Source: Tanypteryx hageni (taxonomy: Eukaryota > Arthropoda > Insecta > Odonata > Petaluridae). From it: a DNA stretch of 64,000 bases. Positions 22,501-33,345 of the stretch are shown piece by piece. How positions within the stretch are numbered: the first letter of the stretch is position 1; every line of letters starts with the position of its first letter. The stretch spans positions 29,856,561 through 29,920,560 of the forward strand of contig CM054117.1 in the NCBI GenBank assembly GCA_028673005.1. The letters are read 5' to 3'. A program made the position numbers and the translations under genes. The notes below the pieces were generated by a model, which saw only the letters and a list, made by a program, of their open reading frames with translations, was not told the origin of the DNA and ran no database searches.

Positions 22501-24035
22501 TATTTCCAACGGTTTTGGGAACGAATCGCTTAAGAAATAAAAAGATCGGGATTTTCGAATGGGCTGAAGTTTGGTTTTGTTATTTTGAGTCGTGAAAAAA
22601 TTAAGAACATTCTGATCGCGAAACGTTACACATATAAAATATCCAAGCTGACACAAATTTAAATCGTTTATGTGTTTAATTGCATCATTGGTTAAATCTA
22701 AGTGACCAAACCCTACGAGAAGATTTGCTATTTAAGAGCACTTTTAATAGTCGCCGCATTATGACGGGTTTTTTTAAAGAATATTCTCCATTTATGACTA
22801 AATTAAGAATGCAAAAAATTGCTAAAGCAATCCAGTGCGATTTATAAAATTTAGGTAATATAACCAAAGCCTGTTTTTATGAGAAGTACAATGATGGTAT
22901 AAAATTAAATTCCACTTGCCTATACTCTAAGTTATTACTGAAATAGTGAAATGCTTATGCGTAAAACTAGTTCATTGAGGAAATTTTACTTTATAGCAAT
23001 AACGAGTATATTAATTACGTTAATTGAATTATCTTCAAAATTCCACGCTAATACCAATAAATCGGTAGAGGCGTTCGTAAGATATAAGAGCAGTCAACTC
23101 TGAATGATCATAAAAAATGATTGGATGCCACTTAAAACATTTTCATGTAAAAGAACCAACCAGCGTTTTCGTCCTTCCATAAATTACATTTCTAATGATG
23201 ATTAAATGGTGATGATTAAATTATGTATAAAACGAAAGAATAATACAAACCAAGAGCAAAAGATTAATTGGGCGCGTTTCTTTCGGAAGACTCCAGTCGA
23301 AATTTTGATTTTATTTCCAGCAATGTGGCAGCCCTTGTAGAATGACATGATTAAAAATATGCTTATAACTCTCTGTAGAACGAAAAATTTTTAAACGGCA
23401 GGTTTAATAAAGTTTTATAATGGGATACACGGAGTTGAAATTTCTTTTATGCAAGTGAATTTTGGAAGTCATTATTGCGTAATAAAAAAAAAATATATAT
23501 ATATATAAATATATATATATATAAAATATGACAATTTTCCTTGTATTTCAATAAAAGCCCCAAGAATTAATCCCTGAAGTGGATGTATCCATAGATCCAG
23601 ATATGAAGCATAAAATTTCTTAACCAAGATTTTCTCGAAAAGAAAATGTATAACAAGAGGAAATATTTGTTTTTTCTACAAATTTTGGAAAAAAATATTT
23701 TTCAAATTGATATTTGACGAGTTTTTAGCATAAAATCTACTACTTAAGCATTAGTCCTAAATAAAAAGTATTTTTTAAGCATGAAATATATCCAGCGGTA
23801 TAGTACTCGAATAATGCGTACACAAAAAGGCACAGCACAAAGGTGCAGACTGAAAGAGCCAACACAATAGGCACTTTTCCTTTTAAGAAACGTGCCTAAC
23901 GAGACGGTCGATGCAAGCTAATAGGTTTTGTTTAAACCGATACCGAAAAAAATTATCTCAAATTTCAGACGTACATTCGAGTACAGGAGAAGTAAATTTC
24001 GGATAGTTTTAAATCCTTTATTCTTCCGTACGTTC
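19564..24035. other. Long AT-rich spacer without a supported gene
   Basis: Includes a GC-richer patch near 22030-22500 and an AT microsatellite at about 23490-23524. Candidate frames (for example 20256-20603 and 22085-22441) have no domain, and most have an equally long frame on the opposite strand or in another phase. I see no RNA gene or transposon end. Confidence 0.4.
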
Positions 24036-24039
24036 GCGG

Positions 24040-24870
24040 CCTTCCTCCAGCAACTTTTCTAATCTTTTTCCTTCCTTTTTCCTATTAATTACGTTCTCTT
24101 TCCACCTTCTCTCCTCCTGCCTCACTCTCTCTTTCTCTACCTTTCTCCGTCTACCTCCTAAGCTGAACGCGATACCCTTTCACTCTCCCTCCACGAGATT
24201 TCGTTCCAACCGGTCTTTTATTCTCTCTCAATCTCTCAACACAAACTTCCATCCTCCCTCTACATCGCCCTCCCTCGTCCAAAGTTTTTCTTTCCCTTTT
24301 TCCACTCCCCAATCCCTTCTCCGCTCATTTTAAAAAAGCCATCGTCCTCTCACTCTCTTCCTTCTCATCATTAATTCGATCCTTGAACTTCACTCCCTTC
24401 GACTTCTTAACTACACCACCTCCTTTCCTCCCCTCCCCTGAAGATCTTTCCGAGTATCATTCTTCTCGAACCTCCTCTTCTCTCTCCCTCTAAACTTCTC
24501 TTTCCCTCTCCTTTCATATCCCTCGCTCCCTTTCTTTTCCTTCCAAACTCTTCCCAGTTTTTCTTCCATACTTCGCTTTCTCATATTTTAGCCATTTTTG
24601 TTTCCCACTCCATTAATAATAATACCTTAAGACAGACCTTCACAATTCATCCATCTCTTTTGCTTATATTTTTACCCTCTGCCTGTACTTTCTTTGTCCT
24701 TTCCTTTGATTCTTTTCTTCTATCCGTACTACTTTATAGGCAGCCAAATTCTCAGACAATCTTTTACGTTTACCCTTCTTTAAACTTTTAATTTTTTTTA
24801 AATTTATTTCCCTTCTTCTTCTTTCTCTCTTTCTTGCACGAACACTTACATCTTAATTGTTGCCAAGTTG
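24040..24870 (+). repeat. Pyrimidine-rich tract
   Basis: The plus strand is dominated by C and T (TCTCCTTCC-type words) for about 800 bases without a fixed repeat unit. It is the first of several such tracts with the same strand polarity up to 38.7 kb. Confidence 0.8.
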
Positions 24871-25508
24871 CCACGAAACTTTAACTCTCTCCGCCATTCC
24901 TTTTTAATTTTTGGACGATGCCTACTCATAATATACGTATCAACTCCTTGCACTTTCGAAGACTTTCTCCCATTTCGAACCTTTTTGTCACGCTTTTCCC
25001 TTATTCCCCCTTTGTCTTCGTCGCCTCCTTACTTCTAAAGAGAGCCGATCTTTGTTTCTTTACGCTATTAGAATTTTGCCTCCGCGATAATTAACGTCTG
25101 GGTTTACACTGCCTCAGTTATCATTAAAAGTTTCGTCGATAGCGCTTAAAAACCTTTTCTTTCATTTTCTGAAGCGGTTTTGGCTTTTATTTAAATATTT
25201 CGCGCGGCATCTTGGAGACTGTGGACATCGTTGCGATAATTATAAACGTCGTTCAGCGATTAATTCTCTACTTCGTCTTTAGTCCTTCATTTCGCAGCCG
25301 CCAAGACTTAAGTTTTCCAACTTCTTCACTCGTTTTGAATGTAAACGGATTCCAAAACTTCTGATAAAGAATTACGAATTTTTAACTTGCTCTTTTTTGC
25401 TAAATCCTTTTATGTCACGTTTCGCTTCTAATTATGTGTCCTTGACTGCATATTCGCCAGTACATCTAGATCAAAGGTACCCACATTCAGAAACGGGAAA
25501 AATAATCT
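24871..25508. other. Spacer between the CT tract and the tRNA-like sequence
   Basis: T-rich on the plus strand, without a supported exon or repeat boundary. Confidence 0.4.
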
Positions 25509-25579
25509 GCTACGATAGTTCAGTGGTAGAATATCCGCCCGGCAAGTGGAAGATCCGGGGTTGATTCCCGGTCATAGCA
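25509..25579 (+). tRNA. tRNA-Gly-like sequence with abnormal anticodon loop (probable pseudogene or SINE head)
   Basis: The 71 bases fold as a cloverleaf: acceptor arms GCTACGA and TCATAGC (6 of 7 paired), D arm GTTC/GAAT around AGTGGTA, anticodon stem TCCGC/GTGGA (one G-T pair), T stem CCGGG/CCCGG. The D arm and body match animal tRNA-Gly, and an A-box-like TAGTTCAGTGG is present. Two faults stand out. The anticodon loop is CCGGCAA, with C instead of the near-universal T at position 33 and GGC at 34-36. The T loop is GTTGATT, not TTCGATT, which weakens the B box. This suggests a tRNA-Gly-derived pseudogene or SINE. A functional gene is unlikely. Confidence 0.6.
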
Positions 25580-26640
25580 GAAATTTTTCTGTTTCAAAAT
25601 ATATTCCCAAATATACAGTTTATACCTATCTGCATATGATCTTTAGATCCCATCATTCCATCAATGTCTTTTATGAGATATTTTTTAATCCTATTATAGT
25701 TTTTCGTTTGTTTATTTAAGTATTTACTTAGATGCAAATTTCACGTCCATCAATGATCTACTGTACATGAAATATGTTTTGTAAAACTTAAAAGTAAGAA
25801 TGTTGCGATATGCACATATGATTTCACATGATAACAAAGTGAAGAAAAAAGCAGATCCAATTTTCAATAGCTCAGCTATCAAACTTGATTTGATTAATTC
25901 TTTAAGAGATCAAACCGCATTCTTTCAACCATTTCCCTGGCTGCGATTGAAACTCTTCTTTGGAGCCCAATGAAAATTATACTTGCTGGAAGTTGTTTTT
26001 GGGAAATTATTTCGAAATGATTTTTGTTGCTGTTTTGATTTTTAACGAATAAATCAAAGAAATAAGAAGATTGCGGAGGCCAGGGTTCTTGCTTCTTGCT
26101 ATAGACTATTAATGGATGTCTATTCCGACCCAAAATAATTAGCTCGTACCCAATCATCCGGGTAAAGTCATTTGTAAATTCTATAAAAAAATCTTCCGAT
26201 TCGATAATATTAATCGAATCTGTTTTGATGATTCGAACTCTTCTCGAGCCATTTCCTTACCGATTACATCCCCCCCTTTCTTGCTCTTCTCTTTCGCCAA
26301 CGATCAATTAAGTTAACTTTCCAAATCATCATTTTTTGGGCTTTCCTTCCCAATAGCTCATTAAATCCACGCCGAATTCACTATCTATATTCCGGCTACC
26401 TTTCTCTCTTCAGGAAATATTATTTTAATTCATCTTCCCCTATCCTTTTCAAAGTTTTCTGATTCCATCCAAATATTTTTCATTTCAAACTTCTCTTCTC
26501 CCATTCAATGAAAAATTTTGAAACATCTTACTCGAATTTCATAATCCGCCTATTTTTTAACCATATAGATGCTTAATTTTGTTCTGCTTTTGTAAATAAT
26601 TATAAAAATTATTTATGATACGATCCCTTGGAAGATTATT
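25580..26640. other. Spacer, nothing recognised
   Basis: AT-rich DNA. A minus-strand frame of 87 codons (25894-26157) has no recognised domain. Confidence 0.4.
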
Positions 26641-26644
26641 TATC

Positions 26645-27142
26645 GAAAATGTATAATGACTGCATTTTAGTTTTGTCCTAAAAACTTAAATATATTTTTG
26701 TATGCATGTAGGTATGTTACGTGCTCGAGCCCAAATGAATGGACCGAATGATCTCTAATTTGACATGGAAGCTTATTTTCATCAAAAGGATAGTCTATGT
26801 TTTGTGTATATCACAGATCATCCGAGGTCACAGGAGGTTGTTTTATGCTAACAATGGCTGTTTCTACCTTTTCGTGTATACATATTTTATAACTCAACAA
26901 CAATATAACGTAGAAACAAGAGAAATTTTCATTGCAATCGAAATAAAGATTACTTCATGGTAATATGTTTCTTAAACTCGACCTTTAAAACTAATTTACC
27001 TTACTAAATGCGTATAAAATTGTATGTATCTTTTAGAAATTAATAATTTTACAGGAAAAACTGAAAGATACAAAATTCCAATATTTTTGGAGTATCTATA
27101 TTTAAACTAAAACCAGAGCAACACCGGGTACATCCGCTAGTA
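26645..27142 (-). repeat. Decayed interspersed repeat with ACTAGCGG..ACCCGG end
   Basis: Read on the minus strand, it starts ctatactagcggatgtaccc and ggtgttgctctggtttt. This end pattern is common in insect interspersed repeats and resembles the starts of the 41389 and 43009 copies (tagtggtacccgc). Its lower-coordinate part, read on the minus strand, includes cattcggtccattcatttgg, like the 3' portions of such elements. The class is unassigned, and the left limit is approximate. Confidence 0.45.
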
Positions 27143-27269
27143 TAGAATAAATATTAACTTCTTAGGTACTTTAAAGATGAATTCTAACCATATTTAATGA
27201 AACAGTAAGACGGATATTTGAAGATGCCCCTAGGGTAGAAACATTCGCGTGTTTGTGGCAAATAACCAA

Positions 27270-27467
27270 AGGCGTTTACCCGACTCTCTCTCCCACATCT
27301 TTCCTCCCCCTCTATCCTTACAAACACCGGCATAATATAACGAGTCCCTTCGATCTACGCTTGGGTCCGATAATTTTTTCAACAGAGGCAAAGATCTCCT
27401 ACCCAAAATCTCTAAACCCACAGAGTCATCCTTTTTATTCCTCATCTCACACGCCCACTCCGAATCT

Positions 27468-27498
<31 letters not shown>

Positions 27499-28840
27499 CC
27501 AATTAAATCTTTTAAACTGTTTATTGAATTATTTCCTTCTGCTCTATTCTTTACGCTCCGTCAGTTCTCTCATATTCAGCAATATTTTTTTCGGCCTCTT
27601 ACTTTCTTCCTTGCCCACTTTTCCTGTCTCTCTCTCTCCCACTACTCCACCCCCTCCCTAATATCCCCACACTCTATTCCTTTTCCTTTGCCTCCCACCA
27701 TCAAGTTACTTCGGTGGTTCTTTTGAGTAAATAGAGATCTTGTTCCGATCCAGTCCTCCCTCATTGTAAACAATTAAAAACAATCTCGAGTGACCCAAAA
27801 AAATTAAAACAAAACAAAAGCGCCGGGCGTATCACGATCCCACACGTGCCCACTTCTTCCCCTTTCCTCGCAATTCGTTTCTTGTGTATCTATTGATCTC
27901 TTCCTTTCATATTGTCTCTTTTCGCTACGTTTTACCTACCTTCCCCTTTCTTTATCAACTCATATCCTTTATCTCTCTTTCACTCAGTGTTTCCTTCTCC
28001 ACGAACCCTTTCTCTGTCTCTCTTCTCTAACTCTTTCTAATCTTTCCATTTCTCCCATGTTACTTTTATCTTTCTTTCTCTCTCTCTTTCTCCGTTGTTT
28101 TTCCGATTTTCCTTCTTCCCTATCTGCCTTTATCCTTCCAACATCGCTTCCATTCGTCCGAAAAATCTCTTCTCCACATTTCCTATATCCTTGACCTCTG
28201 ATGTTCCCAGCCTTTCCATAACACCGCCACCTCCTTTCCTTTCGCCGCTAGATTGCTCTCCATTCCATAATTCAACCCCCTCCATTCTCCCCCTCTCTCT
28301 CTCCCCCTCCACTCCACTCCTTTTCATCTCACTTGGCCATCCCCCTCCCCTCCTTTCTACATGTACGACTTCCTCCTCCTCTTCCATACTCCTCTTTATA
28401 TAAACTCTGCCCCTCCCCCAGTAAACCCCTTTCAATCCAGCTTTTTCCACGTTCTCCACCCACCCCTAACGCCCTACCCATCGCGCAAACCCCTCATTTT
28501 AATTTCCCCACGCCATCCTACTTTTCCCTTATTCTCTTTCACAGTTTTTGATCTCTCGCCTGTCTAACCATTCAATCCCAAACCCTCTCAACCCATTCAT
28601 TCATCCGGCCCGCATCTTCATTCTCTCTCCTCCTTCCACCTCACCTCCCCGCTCTTCTCTTTCAATCCCACTTCGCGAATTCCGATCCCGTCCCTCCCCT
28701 CTTCCAACCCTTTCTCCGCCTCTCTTCCGTTCCTCTTCTTCCTCTCATCCCAATTCAATTTTCATCCTTCGTGTTATCTCTTCGTCCCCTGCCCTCTCTC
28801 TCTCTCAACCCCCGCGCCTGCATTCTCTTCCCCTTCCCAT
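27270..28840 (+). repeat. Long pyrimidine-rich tract, left part
   Basis: Almost entirely C/T on the plus strand, with a (TC)n run at about 27476-27498. It is interrupted at 28840 by the nested transposon stack and resumes at 30896, so the ancestral tract was about 2 kb. Many overlapping frames of 60-160 codons here are composition artefacts. Confidence 0.85.
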
Positions 28841-29655
28841 CAGGGATGCCATCCAGTAAAATGATTTTTACGGACAATAATATGGAAAAAAAATTACGGA
28901 CAACCCAACTTTTTTACGGACATTTTTTGCGTAATAATAAGATGTCTCAAAAAGATATAAGTGAACAGTATTAAATGCTGTCATTCATAAATCGCACAGA
29001 AATGTTATTTACGTTAGTTTAGGGCACTTATTTGACTTAGGGAAACAGGGAATTTCGGATGTGTTCAGTAAAATTTCTTGTTTCATATTTTTAATTTGTG
29101 CCCATTTGCTTTACTTTTCAAAACATAATCAAAATGAGAATATATAGGATAAACATATATTTTTCAAATCAGCGGTATTCAACCTAAAGTACGCATATCC
29201 CTGGGGATGCGCGAGATCTTTCATCGAGATAAAATATTAACCTGGGATCAGGCGCGCGGGGTGACTGAGTCACCCCACCAATATTTACGCTACACTCATT
29301 CACTCGTGGCGCATATTTTCCCCTAAGATAATCAGTACCTTTCTTCCGAACTCTCTTGAACATATTTATATCACTTTTAGGTCTCAATGGCATTTAGTCC
29401 GTGAAACAGCATTTTAAAAAATTTTCTGGGGTGACTCAGTCGCCCCGCGTCCTTCCACGTTACATTTCTTATTGCGAGTCATGGTAAGCTTTTTATTCTA
29501 TATCTGGCTGTAATCTTCATAAATTGATGGAGTCTCTTTACAAATTACCAGTTTAATGTTTCTACCCTCTCTTTACGTTTTATTAGGCACGTGAACGTTT
29601 CGATTTACATCTCGACTAGGAGAAAATCCGTGAAATTCTTCTCAATAGTTACGTA

Positions 29656-29842
29656 ATATTTATTTATCCATATACAATCGGCTTACAGCACGAGGCCCAT
29701 TACAGCAGATCGATTTAACAATATAGAAATAAAAATAACAATAACAACAAAGACAATCACAAACAACTATGACCAAGGCGGGACTCGAACCCACGACCCT
29801 ATCATTGGGAGCCAGACGCGCTAGCCACCCCCTGCCGAGGCC
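29656..29842 (-). mobile_element. tRNA-derived SINE inserted in the piggyBac element
   Basis: On the minus strand it starts GGCCTCGGCAGGGGGTGGCTA, has an A-box-like TGGCTAGCGCGTCTGG (complement of 29812-29827) and an exact B box GGTTCGAGTCC (complement of 29781-29791). A body follows, and it ends in ggataaataaatatt, a simple tail typical of SINEs. The cloverleaf anticodon stem does not form, so it is not a working tRNA. I could not identify target duplications. A related fragment is at 35991-36057. Confidence 0.7.
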
Positions 29843-29849
29843 GTCAAAT

Positions 29850-30143
29850 AACCAAAATACAGTGCTCAAAAGAAGTAGTTTCATAAAAAAACTCGGACAG
29901 GCCTTAGCAAAACCAGCAGTCATTTCTCGGTTGCAACAGAAAATCTTACCAAAGCAACTAAGGGAAATGGGCCAAAAATTTGTACCGCCTAGAAAAGAAA
30001 ATGTTTCTGGAGAGCCAGGTCCATCTATACCTGCAAAATTACGCTGTGTCGTATGCTCAAGAAATCAAAACACGATAACAACCTCGTCCTGTTCTAAATG
30101 TGAGAGGTCGATGTGTATGAAACATATGAAATACGTATGTTAG
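29850..30143 (+). pseudogene. piggyBac transposase C-terminal remnant
   Basis: The translated end of this frame carries an ordered cysteine pattern: RCVVC, then CSKC, then CMKH, ending in YVC before a stop. This is the arrangement of the cysteine-rich DNA-binding domain that closes piggyBac-family transposases. Upstream, about 60 residues (from LGQALAKPAV to KFVPPR) fit the linker before that domain. The apparent ATG at 29769 and the first 27 codons come from antisense SINE sequence and are not native. The catalytic DDD core is absent, so the protein is dead. Its presence independently supports calling the surrounding TTAA-flanked element piggyBac. Confidence 0.75.
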
Positions 30144-30895
30144 TACTGCCTTAACAGCGAATAACACAACGAGAAGTGAACCTAGATAATTCTTATTATT
30201 ATTATCATCTTATTCATAATATTATGTTAAAACAATAAGTTATCATCATTACTATTATCTAAGTCTAACTATTATTATTATTATGCACGAGTATTGTTAT
30301 TATTATACAAGTTCTTTTGTATGCAAGTTAGCTAATCAGTAGTTTTGAACAATAAAGATATATTTAACAAACAGTAAATTATATGGATTTAAAATAAATT
30401 TTAATTTTCCCAAGTATTTTCTTGCTAAAATAAGAATAAAAAATAAAGAAAAATAAAAAATCATGAATAATTATGCTGGAAAATGTAATGGGGTGACTCA
30501 GTCACCCTGCGCGACCGTCTGTGCTACAGAATTGAGCGTTCCTTCTGCCGGGTTAAAGATATCTAATGTAAAAAAATAGCGAAGTTAAATCTAATAATTA
30601 TCTCATGCATAAAATATACGTAAATCATATAATTAGGAAGTACCTACATATATATTTGTAGACTCTACCCAGTAATAGCCGAATTTGTTAACTTTAAAAT
30701 ATAGGACACGAATTTCGTCAGAAATATTTTAAGGGGTAGGCCGATTAAAAAGGTTGAATACCACTGCTTTAAACCTCTGGAAATTTCTTAGCATTTTTAC
30801 GGGCATCAAAATATTTTTACGGACCTTACGGGCACGTCCAATTTTTGCTCTTTTTTACGGACTGTCCGTAAATTTACGGAAGGTTGGCAACCCTG

Positions 30896-31330
30896 CTCCC
30901 CATCCCTCCATGCCCTACCTTCAGTCACCCTCCTCATTCCACTCCCCTGTCTTGTATGTACCGACTCTTTCGCCTAGCCCCTCTCCCATTCCCTACACCT
31001 TTCTCAAACCCCTCCGCATACTTTCCCCTTCCACCCGAACCCTTTATCCACTACCCTCCCTCCCCGCTTCCCTTCGACGCTTCCGCCTCCTCTTTGCAGC
31101 TGACCTCTCTCCAATGCTCCTTAACCGACACCTCCTGCCTCCCTCATCTATCTCCGTATTAATCTCGCCATGACATGAAAACCATATCTCTCTCCCCGAG
31201 AAGCATTTACACCGCCACCACCCACCCCACCTCCCTTCCCCACCCCATCCGCCATGTCCGCAACAACCAGCCACCCGCTGCTCTCAATCGCCTTTCTCTC
31301 TCTCTCTTTCTACCCCTCTCGCTCACATAG
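30896..31330 (+). repeat. Pyrimidine-rich tract, right part
   Basis: Continues the C/T-dominated tract that ends at 28840. The 8-bp duplication of the outer transposon marks the joint. Confidence 0.8.
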
Positions 31331-32555
31331 TACTAAAGCTTCCACTGAAGTTTTCCAATGAAACTGTTTATGACCTAGCTACCTACACCTCTCAGTATAC
31401 ATTTTCTCTCTATTTCTCTTCTCTTTTGGCCTCATAATCTTGCGCGCCTTTGATTTTCATATAGACCTGATGGAACACTGCTAGTTAGACATGCACAAAA
31501 CACCAAGAATGCTCTCAAATAAAAAAATAAAATGAAAAATACATTGATATTTGTATAGATCGAGTTTAAATTTGCAAATTTTCATCCTGCGGCCATTCAC
31601 TAAGTAATTAGCGCGATTGAGTGCGTTGGTTTCAATAATTCAGGACGGAGTCGCGTTCAATTTTTATAATCCACTTCCCATAGACGAGTGTCCGCGGTGA
31701 TCCGGATATAACTCGAACGTATCGTTGTTTTTTGCGGTAATGGTTGCTTAACTGCCTGCAACTGAGCCTTTGCCTCGTATTTCGTTTTAGTTTGTGCGAA
31801 ACGTTGTGAGATTGGACCGAGCACGCCAAAATTACCTCCGAGGCCGGAAGTACGATATGTAAGCTCACATAATTTATAATTGATATATGGGCGAAAATAA
31901 AACACACAGAAGTACAATGTGAAGCGTTAACTAATTAACAGATGTAAATATAATAAGGAATGGAACAGCTATGCAAACTTAATAAAACTGAAACGTGTCA
32001 TGTGGTTATTGTGGTGTTTTATCGGGAAAATTTTACGTAATTAAATGATTAGCCATTTTTAACTTGATGAAAACAAACACACGTTCCAAAATAGGACTCG
32101 AAAACTCAGGTTTTTTTAGATGTCATGATAAGTTATACAAAAGTACCACCTTTTAATTACGTAAATTGAGAATTAAATAGAAAGGCGGAATAAACAACAA
32201 AGAAGGTACACGAAAACTCAACACGAAACAAACAAGGAAAGACTAATATACCCTACACTAGAACAAAATTAATGTCTTACGTAAACAATGATCACGCTTA
32301 CGAGTCATTCAGTTCTTCGACCTCTGAAGGCAATCAAGATAGATCCACATAGAAGTATCGCTGAAACGAATTCATTCAGCCCTCCAAATGTTAAGTTTCG
32401 AGGAAGCAGGCATGAAAAGAGGGATGTGTGTAATAAAAGGGAACGAAAATAAAACATTTTATTCCATCGGATTACACCGTCGCGGAATTAACGCGTGCAT
32501 CCATTTCCTCTTATTTATACTGAGATCGCAGAATCGCCACAGAATCGTCCCAAAA
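31331..32555. other. Spacer, nothing recognised
   Basis: AT-rich DNA. Two overlapping minus-strand frames near 31632-31917 lack any recognised domain. Confidence 0.4.
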
Positions 32556-32694
32556 GCATCCCTTTCTCCCGCTCCCCCGGCTCTCCGTGTTTGTATATAC
32601 TCCTCGCCTTCCTCCTCCGGCCTCGCCTCTCCTTTACCAACCCCATTCCTACACTACTTCTTATTCCCCTTTCTCCTCCCTCCTCCCTCTCCAT

Positions 32695-33345
32695 CCCCTC
32701 CTCTACACTCTCCTCCCCCTCCTCTACACCCTCCTCACCCTCCTCTTCACTCTCCTCTCCCTCCTATTCACTCTCTTCCCCCTCCTCTTCACTCTCCTCC
32801 TCCACACTCTCCTCCCCCTCCTCTACACTCTACTCCCCCTCCTCTACACTCTCCTCCCCCTCCTCTACACTCTCCTCCCCCTCCTCTACACTCTCCTCCC
32901 CCTCCTCTACACTCTCCTCCCCCTCCTCTACACTCTTCTCCCCCTCCTCTACACTCTCCTCCCCCTCCTCTACACTCTCCTCCCCCTCCTCTACACTCTC
33001 CTCCCCCTCCTCTCCACTCTCCTCCCCCTCCTCTACACTCTCCTCCCCCTCCTCTACACTCTCCTCCCCCTCCTCTACACTCTCCTCCCCCTCCTCTACA
33101 CTCTCCTCCCCCTCCTCTCCACTCTCCTCCCCCTCCTCTACACTCTCCTCCCCCTCCTCTACACTCTCCTCCCCCTCCTCTACACTCTCCTTCCCCTCCT
33201 CTCCACTCTCCTCCCCCTCCTCTACACTCTCCTCCCCCTCCTCTACACTCTCCTCCCCCTCCTCTACACTCTCCTCCCCCTCCTCTACACTCTTCTCCTC
33301 CTCCTCTATACTCTCCTCCCCCTCCTCTACACTCTCCGCCGCCTC
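32695..33345. repeat. 21-bp minisatellite, about 31 units
   Basis: The unit ctcctccccctcctctacact repeats head to tail. Variants include cctctccact (near 33012, 33117 and 33201, spaced about 105 and 84 bases), one unit shortened to 15 bases near 32797, and less regular units at the left edge. Because 21 is a multiple of three, all three plus frames and two minus frames stay open and give artificial periodic peptides such as PPPLHSP. It sits in a pyrimidine-rich tract covering about 32560-33900. Confidence 0.95.

Larger units (their letters stand above)
29241..30552. mobile_element. piggyBac-type element flanked by TTAA
   Basis: TTAA stands immediately outside each end (29237-29240 and 30553-30556), the diagnostic piggyBac target. 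The ends begin CCTGGGATCAGGCGCG (left) and CCCGGCAGAAGGAACG (right, other strand). Just inside both lies a palindrome GGGGTGACTSAGTCACCC (29258-29276 and 30490-30507), with a third degenerate copy at 29428-29446. A remnant of the transposase C-terminus lies at 29850-30143. Total 1312 bp including an inserted SINE, so it is a deleted, non-autonomous copy. Confidence 0.82.
29170..30766. mobile_element. Second-level hAT-type element, split by piggyBac
   Basis: The ends CAGCGGTATTCAACCT (left) and CAGTGGTATTCAACCT (right, other strand) match at 15 of 16 bases. The flanks tttcaaat (29162-29169) and ctttaaac (30767-30774) agree at 5 of 8 positions, and all three differences are transitions, consistent with an aged 8-bp duplication. 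Without the piggyBac insertion it would be about 280 bp, the size of the other hAT miniature elements here. Confidence 0.75.
28841..30895. mobile_element. Outer hAT-like element of a nested stack
   Basis: The left end CAGGGATGCCATCC and the right end, read on the other strand, CAGGGTTGCCAACC match at 12 of 14 bases. The flanks cttcccat (28833-28840) and ctccccat (30896-30903) are an 8-bp duplication with one mismatch. Removing the inner insertion leaves about 450 bp. Both remaining arms carry many copies of the short motif TTTACGGAC or its complement (for example near 28866, 28895 and 28913 on the left; 30819, 30855 and 30872 on the right). Such subterminal repeats are typical transposase-binding sites in hAT elements. 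Confidence 0.82.

Noticed and set aside
27253..28859. Several plus-strand Ser/Pro-rich frames of 60-157 codons
   Set aside because: Composition artefacts of the pyrimidine-rich tract; no start context, domain or splice structure.
29769..29849. Apparent N-terminus of the piggyBac-remnant frame (MTKAGLEPTT..)
   Set aside because: It is antisense SINE sequence that happens to be in frame; only the part from about 29850 is piggyBac-derived.
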